Positions 50,085-57,502 of a stretch of 64,000 bases of DNA are shown one piece after another; position 1 is the first letter of the stretch, and each line of letters starts with the position of its first letter. The position numbers and the translations under genes are program-made. Where the stretch lies: NCBI RefSeq assembly GCF_029392895.1, contig NZ_CP114200.1, forward strand, positions 2,883,001-2,947,000. The letters run 5' to 3'. The notes under the pieces are model-generated. The model was not told where the DNA came from and ran no database searches. It saw only the letters and a program-made list of their open reading frames with translations. This DNA comes from Streptomyces sp. 71268. Its GTDB lineage: Bacteria > Actinomycetota > Actinomycetes > Streptomycetales > Streptomycetaceae.

Positions 50085-52279
50085 CGGGCGGATCTGGTCA
50101 GGTGGGTGACCGCGTTGGCGACCACCTGGTGGCCGGTGCGTCCCTCGCCCGACATGATCGACTCAGGGTGGAACTGGACGGCGGCCAGGCCGCGTTCGGG
50201 TGCCTCCACCGCCATCGCGACGGCGCCGTCCGCCGTCACGGCCGTCACCCGCAGGCCCTCCGGCACCCGGCCGGGGTCGGCGTACAGCGAGTGGTAGCGG
50301 CCGACGTCGAACGTCTCGGGCAGGCCGGTGAGCAGACCCGACTCGACGGTGGTGCGGCGCACCCGGGAGGGCTTGCCGTGGACGGGCGCGGGCAGCGTGG
50401 CCAGGTCGCCGCCCAGGTACTCCACGATGCCCTGGAGACCGAGGCAGACGCCGAAGACCGGGATGCCGAGCCGCTCGGCCTCGGCCAGCGTCGCGGAGAC
50501 CTTGAAGTCGGCGGGCGTGCCGGGCCCGGGCGAGAGCACCACCAGGTCGGGCCGGCGCTCGCCGATGAGGTGCAGGTGGCCGCCGCTGCGGTAGGTCTCC
50601 ACGGCGGCGCCGGTCTCCCGGAAGTAGCCGGCCAGGCAGTGCACGAACGAGTCGCGGTGGTCCACGAGCAGGACGTCGCGGCCCTCACCGGGCCGCTCGC
50701 GCACCTCGGCGCGGGCCGGTGGCGGCGGGTCGCCCGCGAGGATCTCCAGGAGGGCCTTCGCCTTCAGCTCGGTCTCCTGCTCCTCGGCCACCGGGTCCGA
50801 GTCGTACAGGAGCGTCGCCCCGGCCCGTACGGTGCCCACGCCGTCCCTGATCTGGATGGTGCGCAGCGTGAGCACGGTGTCCAGGCAGCCGTCGAAGCCG
50901 ATCCGGCCGACGGCGCCGCCGTACCAGCGGCGCGGCGAGCGCTCGTGCCGCTCGATGAACTCGACGGCGGCCAGCTTGGGCGCGCCGGTCACGGTGACCG
51001 CCCACAGGTGGGCGAGGAAAGCGTCCAGGGCGTCGAACCCGGGGCGCAGTTCACCCTGTACGTGGTCCACGGTGTGGATGAGCGTGGAGTACATCTCGAT
51101 GCTGCGCCGGGCGGTGACGGTGACCGTGCCGGGCACGCACACCCGCGACTTGTCGTTGCGGTCCACGTCCGTGCACATCGTGAGCTCGTGCTCGTCCTTG
51201 GCCGAGTTGAGGAGTTCGCGGATGCGCTCGGCGTCCTCCAGGGCGTTGGCCCCGCGCTGGGCGGTGCCGCTGATCGGGGCGGACTCCACCAGGAAGCGGT
51301 CGGTGTCGGCGTCGATGCCGCGGCTGACCCGGACGAACATCTCCGGCGACGCGCCCACCAGGTACTCGCCGTCGCCCAGGTTCATCAGCAGGCTGTGCGG
51401 CGCGGGGTTGCGCTCGTACAGGCGGCGGAAGAGCTGGGCCGGGGTCTGGGAGCAGGCGTGCTGAAACGTCTGGCTGGGCACGGCCTCGAACAGGTCGCCG
51501 GAGCGGAACAGCGGCATCGCCGCCTCCACCACCCGCGCGTACTCCCCCACCCGGTGGTCGCGCCGGCCCCGCGAGGGCCGGCCGGGCACGAACGGTTGGC
51601 TGGGAGTCCCGGTCGGCAGCCACTGGGTGCTGGCGGCCCGGGTGTGGAAGTCGTAGCGGAAGCGCACCGCCGTGTCGCCGCGCAGGTCCAGGTCGTACAG
51701 CGTGTCGGGCAGGTGGAGGACCATGTCCCGGTCGTGCGGGTTCCGCTCCTGGCGGGCGTCCATCGGGTCGACCTGGAAGATCAGGTCGTAGCCGAACGCG
51801 CCGAACAGGCCGAGCAGTTCGTCGTCGGGTACGGCCAGCCCCGCGATCAGCGCCCGGATCGCGGCGAAGACGCCCACGTGCCGGGTGCGGTCCTCCTCGG
51901 CGAAGACGCCGTGCGGCGTGCCGCCGTGGACGTGCAGCGTGTCCCCGTCGGCGCGGACCGTGCCGGGCAGGTCGGCCAGCAGGGTACGGAGGGTGGGCAG
52001 CAGCACCCGGCCGCGCTCGTTGAGGGCGGTCACCGCCAGCCGGTCGCCGCGCGCGGCCACCTCAAGCGGTGGGTCCACGTAGCCGATGATCCGGTCCCGG
52101 CCCCGGAAGAGGACCATGCCGCGGCGCTCGTCGAGCGCCGCCTCCAACTGGGCGCGGGCCGCCGCGGCGCTGCCGGCGTGCTCCGTCGTACGGACCACCT
52201 CGACCCCGGATGGAGTGGTCCAGCGACCCGTCTCCGCTCGCGCTTCCTGGGCCGTCCCCGTCGTGTCCGTCGAGGTCAT
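50081..52279 (-). CDS. trpE: anthranilate synthase, fused TrpE-TrpG
   Basis: 732-residue bifunctional enzyme that makes anthranilate from chorismate and glutamine. Residues 1-520 are the chorismate-using part: the N-terminal block ERGRVLLPTLRTLL, then SGTAQRGANALEDAERIREL, TMCTDVDRNDKSRVC, VTVTGAPKLAAVEFIE and GATLLYDSDPVAEEQETELKAKAL. Residues 540-732 are the glutamine amidotransferase: SPGPGTPADF, the nucleophile in FGVCLGLQGIVE, and the His/Glu in VQFHPESI. Domain order and N-terminus match the fused TrpE(G) clade of alpha-proteobacteria and some Streptomyces, and argue against PabAB. ADIC synthase (PhzE-type) cannot be excluded from motifs alone. The ATG at 52279 was chosen by the N-terminal match. 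Confidence 0.92.
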   Translation of the reverse strand: MTSTDTTGTAQEARAETGRWTTPSGVEVVRTTEHAGSAAAARAQLEAALDERRGMVLFRGRDRIIGYVDPPLEVAARGDRLAVTALNERGRVLLPTLRTLLADLPGTVRADGDTLHVHGGTPHGVFAEEDRTRHVGVFAAIRALIAGLAVPDDELLGLFGAFGYDLIFQVDPMDARQERNPHDRDMVLHLPDTLYDLDLRGDTAVRFRYDFHTRAASTQWLPTGTPSQPFVPGRPSRGRRDHRVGEYARVVEAAMPLFRSGDLFEAVPSQTFQHACSQTPAQLFRRLYERNPAPHSLLMNLGDGEYLVGASPEMFVRVSRGIDADTDRFLVESAPISGTAQRGANALEDAERIRELLNSAKDEHELTMCTDVDRNDKSRVCVPGTVTVTARRSIEMYSTLIHTVDHVQGELRPGFDALDAFLAHLWAVTVTGAPKLAAVEFIERHERSPRRWYGGAVGRIGFDGCLDTVLTLRTIQIRDGVGTVRAGATLLYDSDPVAEEQETELKAKALLEILAGDPPPPARAEVRERPGEGRDVLLVDHRDSFVHCLAGYFRETGAAVETYRSGGHLHLIGERRPDLVVLSPGPGTPADFKVSATLAEAERLGIPVFGVCLGLQGIVEYLGGDLATLPAPVHGKPSRVRRTTVESGLLTGLPETFDVGRYHSLYADPGRVPEGLRVTAVTADGAVAMAVEAPERGLAAVQFHPESIMSGEGRTGHQVVANAVTHLTRSAR

Positions 52280-52303
52280 CCCCACCGTTCCCCTCCATGG
52301 CTG

Positions 52304-52402
52304 CGTACGTCGGTGCGTGTGGTGGTGCGTGCGTGCATGCGCTGGTGCGTGGTGGTGCGAGCGGGCGGACGCGTGGTGGCGCGTGCGCCGGTGTCGTACG
52401 CG
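52304..52402. repeat. GT-rich low-complexity repeats between ligase and anthranilate synthase genes
   Basis: About eight degenerate copies of a gtgcgtg/ggtggtgcg unit within the 207-base gap. The translation of the open frame through it is His/Arg-only, so it is not coding. Confidence 0.55.
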
Positions 52403-52486
52403 CGCTCTCCGCCCGCTACGGCGGTTGTCCGGCGTCGGCGGCGGGGCGCCGGGCCGCACCCCGGGCCCCGCCTGTCGCGTCCCGGG

Positions 52487-54085
52487 TCAGGCGCCGGAGC
52501 CGGAGCCGCCCCCGCCCGTGCCGGCCGTGGCCTTGTCGTCCCGCGCGGCGGCGGCCGGCTCGGTGCTCTTCGCCGCCTCGGCCTCCCTCGCCTCGGCGGC
52601 GAGTCGGTCCCGCAGCACCCGGCGCAGCAGCTTGCCGGCGCCGTTGCGCGGGATCTCGTCGACGAAGTGGACCGCGGTCGGCCGCTTGTAGCTGGCCAGC
52701 TCGCGGGCGCAGGCGCCGATCAGCGCGGCCACCGTGGGCGGCTCGTCGCCGGCCGCGACGAACGCCACCGGCACCTCGCCCCACTCGTCGTTGGGCGCGC
52801 CGACCACGGCCACGTCCAGGACGCCGGGCTGGGTGGCCAGGACCCGCTCGATCTCGGCCGGGTAGACGTTCTGGCCGCCACGGATGAGCACGTCGTTGCG
52901 CCGGTCCACGAGGTAGAGGAAGCCGTCCTCGTCGGCGTACCCGACGTCGCCGGTGCGCAGCCAGCCGTTGCGCACGGTCTTGGCGGTGGCCTCCGTGTTG
53001 CGCCAGTACAGCAGCATCATGCCGTCGCCACGGACGCAGATCTCGCCGACGTCACCGGTGGGCAGCGCGTTGCCCGAGTCGTCCTGGACCTCGATGTGGT
53101 ACCCGGGCAGCATGCGGCCGGCGGTGGGCAGCACGGTGCCCTCCTCGTCGAACGGCCACTCGCCCCGGCGGAAGAGGTGGGTGGCGATCGGGCCGCCGCC
53201 CTCGGTGATGCCGTAGATGCTGCGCATCGGGGCCGGGAACTTCTCCAGGCACTCGCGGAGGAGTTCCTGCGGCATCGGGGCGCCGCCGAACATGATGTCC
53301 TTCAGGCTGGACAGGTCGGCGTTCGCGAACGCCTTGGTACGCAGCACGAAGCGGGCCATCGAGGGCACCAGGAAGGTCTTGGTCGCCTTGAACTCGGCCA
53401 CGTCGGCCAGCCAGCGCTGCGGCGTGAACTCCGGCTCCAGGACCAGCGCGCCACCGGAGGCGAACAGCGCCAGGCCGATGACAACGCTGCCGTGGAACAG
53501 CGGGCAGGGGTTGACCATCACGTCGTCGGCGGAGAAGCCGACCTCGGCGGCCATCGCCGTGTAGCAGGCGGAGACCGAGCGGTGGGTGACCGCGACGCCC
53601 TTGGCGTGCCCGGTGGTGGCGCTGGTGTGCAGGATCGCGAAGATGTCGTCCTGCCGGGGCAGCGGCAGCTCGCGCGCCTTGGTGGCCGCCATCTCCTCGT
53701 AGTCCTCGGAGCCGATCGAGACCCGCCAGCCGTCGCCGAACGCGTCGCCGAGCCGGTCGAAGATCTGCTGCTCGGAGAAGACGCCCACCGGCTCCACGTT
53801 GCGGACGATGTGCTCGACCTCGGGCGCGGGGAACGACGGGTTGATCGGGCAGACCACGACGCCCGCCTTGCCGCCCGCCACGTACAGCTCAAGGACCTCG
53901 ACCCGGCTGCGGGAGCTGACCGCGATCCGCTGGCCCTTCTCGACGCCGCGCTCCAGCAGCGCGGTGGCCAACGCGTCCGTGCGCTCGTCGAACTCCCGCC
54001 AGGTCAGGCGGCGGTTCGGGTCGGCCAGCGCGAGGCGGTCAGGGCGCAGCAGCCGGTTGCGCTTGACGAAGTGCGCCATCCACAT
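52487..54085 (-). CDS. AMP-dependent acyl/aryl ligase (adenylating enzyme 1)
   Basis: 532-residue class I adenylate-forming enzyme that activates a carboxylic acid as acyl-AMP and passes it to CoA or a carrier protein. Core motifs are LHTSATTGHAKGVAVTH (P-loop, about residues 184-200), SIYGITEGGGP, GWLRTGDVGYADEDGFLYLVDRRNDVLIRGGQNVYP (about 391-427) and the catalytic Lys in RNGAGKLLRRVL. A Gly/Ser/Ala tail of about 35 residues follows. The ATG at 54085 shares one base with the ACP stop (TGATG), the tightest coupling in the cluster, so the ACP is its probable acceptor. The substrate may be anthranilate, inferred from the neighbouring synthase. Confidence 0.93.
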   Translation of the reverse strand: MWMAHFVKRNRLLRPDRLALADPNRRLTWREFDERTDALATALLERGVEKGQRIAVSSRSRVEVLELYVAGGKAGVVVCPINPSFPAPEVEHIVRNVEPVGVFSEQQIFDRLGDAFGDGWRVSIGSEDYEEMAATKARELPLPRQDDIFAILHTSATTGHAKGVAVTHRSVSACYTAMAAEVGFSADDVMVNPCPLFHGSVVIGLALFASGGALVLEPEFTPQRWLADVAEFKATKTFLVPSMARFVLRTKAFANADLSSLKDIMFGGAPMPQELLRECLEKFPAPMRSIYGITEGGGPIATHLFRRGEWPFDEEGTVLPTAGRMLPGYHIEVQDDSGNALPTGDVGEICVRGDGMMLLYWRNTEATAKTVRNGWLRTGDVGYADEDGFLYLVDRRNDVLIRGGQNVYPAEIERVLATQPGVLDVAVVGAPNDEWGEVPVAFVAAGDEPPTVAALIGACARELASYKRPTAVHFVDEIPRNGAGKLLRRVLRDRLAAEAREAEAAKSTEPAAAARDDKATAGTGGGGSGSGA

Positions 54086-54387
54086 CAGCGGGCCTCCCCG
54101 CTGGCGGTCGCGGCGGCCGGGGTGGTCTCGGCGGCGTCGGTCAGCTCGGCGGCCTCGCGGGAGACGAGGACCTGGTTGATGCCGTCCAGGGTGTGCAGCG
54201 CGCCCAACTCGTCGTCGTCCAGCGGGGTTCCGGTGCGCTCCTCCAGGGTGAGGGCCAGCCGGATCAGGTCACCCGAGTTGAGGCCGGCGTTGATCAGGTC
54301 GGCGTCGCCCGGCACGCCCTCGATGAGCTGCGGCAGGTCAACGAACTCCAGCAGGAGGCGGTGGCCGGGGGTCAGGTGGTCGCTCAT
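54085..54387 (-). CDS. acyl carrier protein with atypical NSG site
   Basis: 100-residue carrier protein. Residues 30-75 match the ACP core, DLINAGLNSGDLIRLALTLEE, then LDDDELGALHTLDGINQVL. The serine that would carry phosphopantetheine is Ser38 in N-S-G-D-L, where most carriers have D-S-L. The Ala/Thr-rich tail (76-100) is disordered. The ATG at 54387 has aagggaag upstream; the longer frame is Pro/Arg-rich and not coding. It sits between two adenylating enzymes and upstream of a PPTase gene, so a role in tethering an acyl or aryl group is likely. Confidence 0.87.
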   Translation of the reverse strand: MSDHLTPGHRLLLEFVDLPQLIEGVPGDADLINAGLNSGDLIRLALTLEERTGTPLDDDELGALHTLDGINQVLVSREAAELTDAAETTPAAATASGEAR

Positions 54388-54466
54388 GAGCTTCCCTTGC
54401 TTGTCGTGGTGTGTTCGGGGACGGAAAGGGATGGAAGAGGGACGGAGAAGCACGGAGGGTGGCGCC

Positions 54467-54550
54467 GCTCGGCGTGGGCTTGGCGTGGGCTCGGCGTGGG
54501 CGGGCGCTCGGTGTGGGGGCGCTCCGCGTGGGCGGGTGCTCGGTGTGGGC
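54467..54550. repeat. GGCGTGGG direct repeats between ACP and ligase 2 genes
   Basis: Six copies of ctcGGyGTGGG-like units at roughly 12-18-base spacing in the 241-base gap. Their position in a leader between two operon genes recalls the repeats at 52304-52402. Confidence 0.6.
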
Positions 54551-54628
54551 GGGGCGGGCGGCCTGAGGGGGGACTCGGCGCACCGGGTGCGGCTCGGGGG
54601 GTAGCGCGCCACACCCGTCCGCCCCGCC

Positions 54629-56185
54629 TCACCTGGCGTCGAGTCGGATCAACTCCCCCGACGCCAGCTTCCTGGCCACCTCAAGGCGCTTGACCTTCCA
54701 GGTGGCGGTGTGCGGGATGTCCTCCCAGCGGCACTGCACGGGCGGCGCCAGCTCGGGCAGCCCGGCGGTGACCTCGGCCCAGGCCGCGTGGTCCAGCGGG
54801 CGGTCGCCGCGGGTGCACACCAGCGGCACGGGCGGGCCGTCGGGGACGGGTATCAGCACGGCCTCGGTGAGCTGCCGCATCCCCTCCAGGATCTGGTCCT
54901 CGGCCCGGAGCAGGCTCTCCATCCCGCTGCCCTGGTCCACGATCCGGTCGTACAGGTGCAGGCAGCCGCGCTTGCTGACCACGCCGACGTCGCCCATCGC
55001 CCACCAGCCGTCCACCCGCTGGTCGCCCTGGCCCAGGTAGGCCGGGGTGACGCCGGCGGACTTGCCGAAGATCGCGCCGAGTTGGCCCCTGCCGAGCCGG
55101 CGGGTGTTGCCCTCATCGCTGATCCGCAGCCTGGTGTGGCCGATCATCGGCCGGCCCACGCAGCGGCCGTCGGTACAGCCCTTGTTCGCCCGGTGCAGCT
55201 TGATGGTCAGCGGACCGGTCTCGGTCTGCCCGTACGCCTGGAGGTAGCGCGCGCCGGGGCGGCCGGCGGCCAGCAGGGTATGGATGGTGCGCGGGTGCGC
55301 GGCGTCGAAGGAGCTGATGAACATCCGTACCTGGGCGAGGAGTTCGGGCCGCTTCTCGGCGGTCTCCTCCCAGCGGATGAACGCGTTGGGCAGCGTCTCC
55401 ACGATCCCCGGGCGCACCCGGGCGAGCATCCGCTCGGCGTTGCGCGGGTCGGGGTCGGTCATGAAGCCGAGCGGCAGGCCGACGGCGAGCACCGTGAGCA
55501 TCCCGGACATGGCGCGCGCGTGCACCGGCGAGACGCAGGTCAGGTACGGGTCCCGCAGCCGCACCACGCGCAGGAAGTTGACCTGCGGCTTGGCGTGCCC
55601 GGCGAAGCTCTCCACGGTGTGCAGCACCAGCTTGGGCACGCCGGTGGTGCCGGAGCTGTGCGTGACCAGTTGGGGCGCGTCGCGGGGCGGCACGATGGAG
55701 TGCGGCAGCTCGCCGGGCGGCTGGTCCTGGAGCGCCTCACCGTGCCGGCCGGGCTTGCCGACGTAGAGCCGCGGCGGCAGCGCCGCGCCCACCTCGTCGA
55801 GCGCGCCCGCGGACTCGGTGTCCGCGTCGGTGACGATCGCGGCCGGTTCGCCGCGCCGCACGTGCAGGCCGAGCGAGGTCGGCCCGACGTCGGGGTGGGT
55901 GAGGATCGGCACCGCGCCCATCCGGGCGCAGGCGAAGGCCAGCAGGATGACGTCGAAGTTGGCCCGCTTGACGACGAGCACCCGGTTTCCCGGCAGCACG
56001 CCGGCGCCGACCAGCAGCGCGGCGGCGCGCTCCACCAGCTCCGCGAAGGTCGCGAAGTTCAGCGCGTCCCCGGCTTCCGGGAACAGGTCTAGGGGCTGGT
56101 CCAGGTGGATCGGTACGTCGGGGTGCCTGCGTGCCGCCTCCCGGGGCGCGGTGGCGAGTGCCAGCGTGGCGCGTATGCGTCCCAT
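54629..56185 (-). CDS. AMP-dependent acyl ligase (adenylating enzyme 2, divergent)
   Basis: 518-residue adenylate-forming enzyme, first gene of the set. Motifs are LVTHSSGTTGVPKLVLHT (P-loop, with PKL in place of PKG, about residues 176-193), LQAYGQTETGPLTI, WWAMGDVGVVSKRGCLHLYDRIVDQGSG and the Lys region TATWKVKRLEVARKL. The hinge after the GD motif lacks the usual GG-x-N/R, so it is a divergent member of the fatty-acid or aryl ligase group. It has no significant match in layout to ligase 1 beyond the fold. The ATG at 56185 has a ggggag site. It may load a different acyl group on the same ACP or modify the product. Substrate unknown. Confidence 0.87.
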   Translation of the reverse strand: MGRIRATLALATAPREAARRHPDVPIHLDQPLDLFPEAGDALNFATFAELVERAAALLVGAGVLPGNRVLVVKRANFDVILLAFACARMGAVPILTHPDVGPTSLGLHVRRGEPAAIVTDADTESAGALDEVGAALPPRLYVGKPGRHGEALQDQPPGELPHSIVPPRDAPQLVTHSSGTTGVPKLVLHTVESFAGHAKPQVNFLRVVRLRDPYLTCVSPVHARAMSGMLTVLAVGLPLGFMTDPDPRNAERMLARVRPGIVETLPNAFIRWEETAEKRPELLAQVRMFISSFDAAHPRTIHTLLAAGRPGARYLQAYGQTETGPLTIKLHRANKGCTDGRCVGRPMIGHTRLRISDEGNTRRLGRGQLGAIFGKSAGVTPAYLGQGDQRVDGWWAMGDVGVVSKRGCLHLYDRIVDQGSGMESLLRAEDQILEGMRQLTEAVLIPVPDGPPVPLVCTRGDRPLDHAAWAEVTAGLPELAPPVQCRWEDIPHTATWKVKRLEVARKLASGELIRLDAR

Positions 56186-57502
56186 CGGTCCGCTCCCCCC
56201 TTCCTGGGTCTCGTCCTGGTGCACGCGGACGCGTCCGGTGCTCGGTCTGTCGGCCCGAGCCGCCCCGCCCCCGCCCGGCCCCGGCGACGAGGCCGGGTCG
56301 GACGGTGCGCGCGGGTCGGCTCACGCCGGGTGGTACGGGGTCGACTTACGCCGGGTGGTACGAGGTCAACTCGCGCCGCGTGGGGCCGGGGCGGCCTGGG
56401 GTGACGCGAGTGGCGTGGGGCTCGGGTCGTCGCCGTCGCGCCGGTCGGCGCGATGGTGACGGGGTGTGCCCGGAACCGGGTCCGGGGTCGGGCGCCGCCT
56501 GTCGCGGGCCGCTCAGCGGGCCCGTGGCGGCACGGCCGGCCGCGCGCCGCACCGCCGACCCCGTGGGACCACGCGCGGCTCCGTCGCGCTCGGCGAACTC
56601 GCGGAACTCGGGGTTCCCCGGGAACCCGCGGCACCCACGGAATCGGAAGCGGAAGAGCGAATGAGACGGTGAACGGATTGGCGTACGCGACACGGGGGCG
56701 CGCCGCATTTCGCGGTGGCCGCCCGGCGGGCCTTCGGGCGAACGGTGTGGGCGGCACCCGATGACGCGAGCGCGCGGTCGATACAGACGATCGGAAGATA
56801 CCCTCGCGCAGCGCCTTCCGGAATCTCTGCCATAGAGATCACAGAACGAAATTCAACGACCGAAGGGTCCGGGGAATTTCCGGTGTGTTGCCATCCGATG
56901 AAGAAGTCCTCCGTCGGCGCCGCCGAAGCTCCCGGCGCTCCGCCCTTACCGTGTCCTCGGCTCGCGTTCACGGTGTTCACGCGGCCCGACACCGGTCGGA
57001 CACAGGCTAGTTGGACGTGGTCAACGCGGCGCACGGCGGGAAACCCCCGTTTCTTGCCCGGCACGTCGCATTCCCCCTCAGTTCGTTCTCGATCGCATCG
57101 GCTGCGTATCGCGGGCGCCGACGTGGTCGCGGACACCCCCGGAAGGAAACAAGGAGGGACACCAGAAGTTGAGACCGATCCCGCGCGACGAAGAGGGCGG
57201 TGTGGACCCTCTGGTGCTCCCCCGAGCGCAGCCCCACGCTACGGCCGCGCAAGGGGGTGCGCGTATGACAGATAACTGCCTAGGCAATGCCGCTCGGCGG
57301 CCGCGATGTGATGTCGCGCCGATCGGTTAAAACCCCATGACACACGCCGCCACATTGCGGTAATCGCGGCTTCACGGTGCCCACCTGGGCCATCGTGGTC
57401 GGTGACGTGATTCACGGCCATTCCCCGTGTTCCGCCGTTTTCGACCACCGCGCCCCCGGCCCCGCACACGACTGGGCCCGTGCCTCACCGAGGAGCCCCG
57501 CC
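56186..57502. other. 1.3-kb gene-less region ahead of the anthranilate locus
   Basis: Frames stay open in places, but none has a convincing start, codon bias or motif. 56225-56640 is very GC-rich with direct repeats (56325-56380). 56790-57380 is lower in GC, with A/T-rich patches such as gaacgaaattcaac and gataactgcctagg. It probably contains the promoter and control region of the leftward locus and the promoter of the rightward peptidase gene. A small RNA cannot be ruled out. Confidence 0.5.
56325..56380. repeat. 25-base tandem repeat upstream of ligase 2
   Basis: Two clear copies and a partial third of acgccgggtggtacggggtc + gactt-like units (acGCCGGGTGGTACGxGGTC). About 140 bases upstream of the ligase 2 start. 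Confidence 0.6.

Noticed and set aside
50102..54604. Very long open frame (about 1500 codons) on the + strand
   Set aside because: It lies antisense to the PPTase/anthranilate synthase/ligase/ACP genes, its translation is Arg/Gly/Val/His-biased without motifs, and the minus-strand genes are unmistakable. It is a GC-rich frame artefact.
47358..56185. Phenazine biosynthesis cluster
   Set aside because: Class II DAHP synthase and a TrpE-TrpG fusion recall PhzC and PhzE, but PhzA/B, D, F and G are absent and the fusion looks like the true anthranilate synthase clade.
56513..57136. Possible gene on the minus strand in the 1.3-kb gap
   Set aside because: Part of the frame (TEDFFIGWQHTGNSP) looks non-random in composition, but codon bias is absent, there is no ribosome site and both ends are low-complexity.
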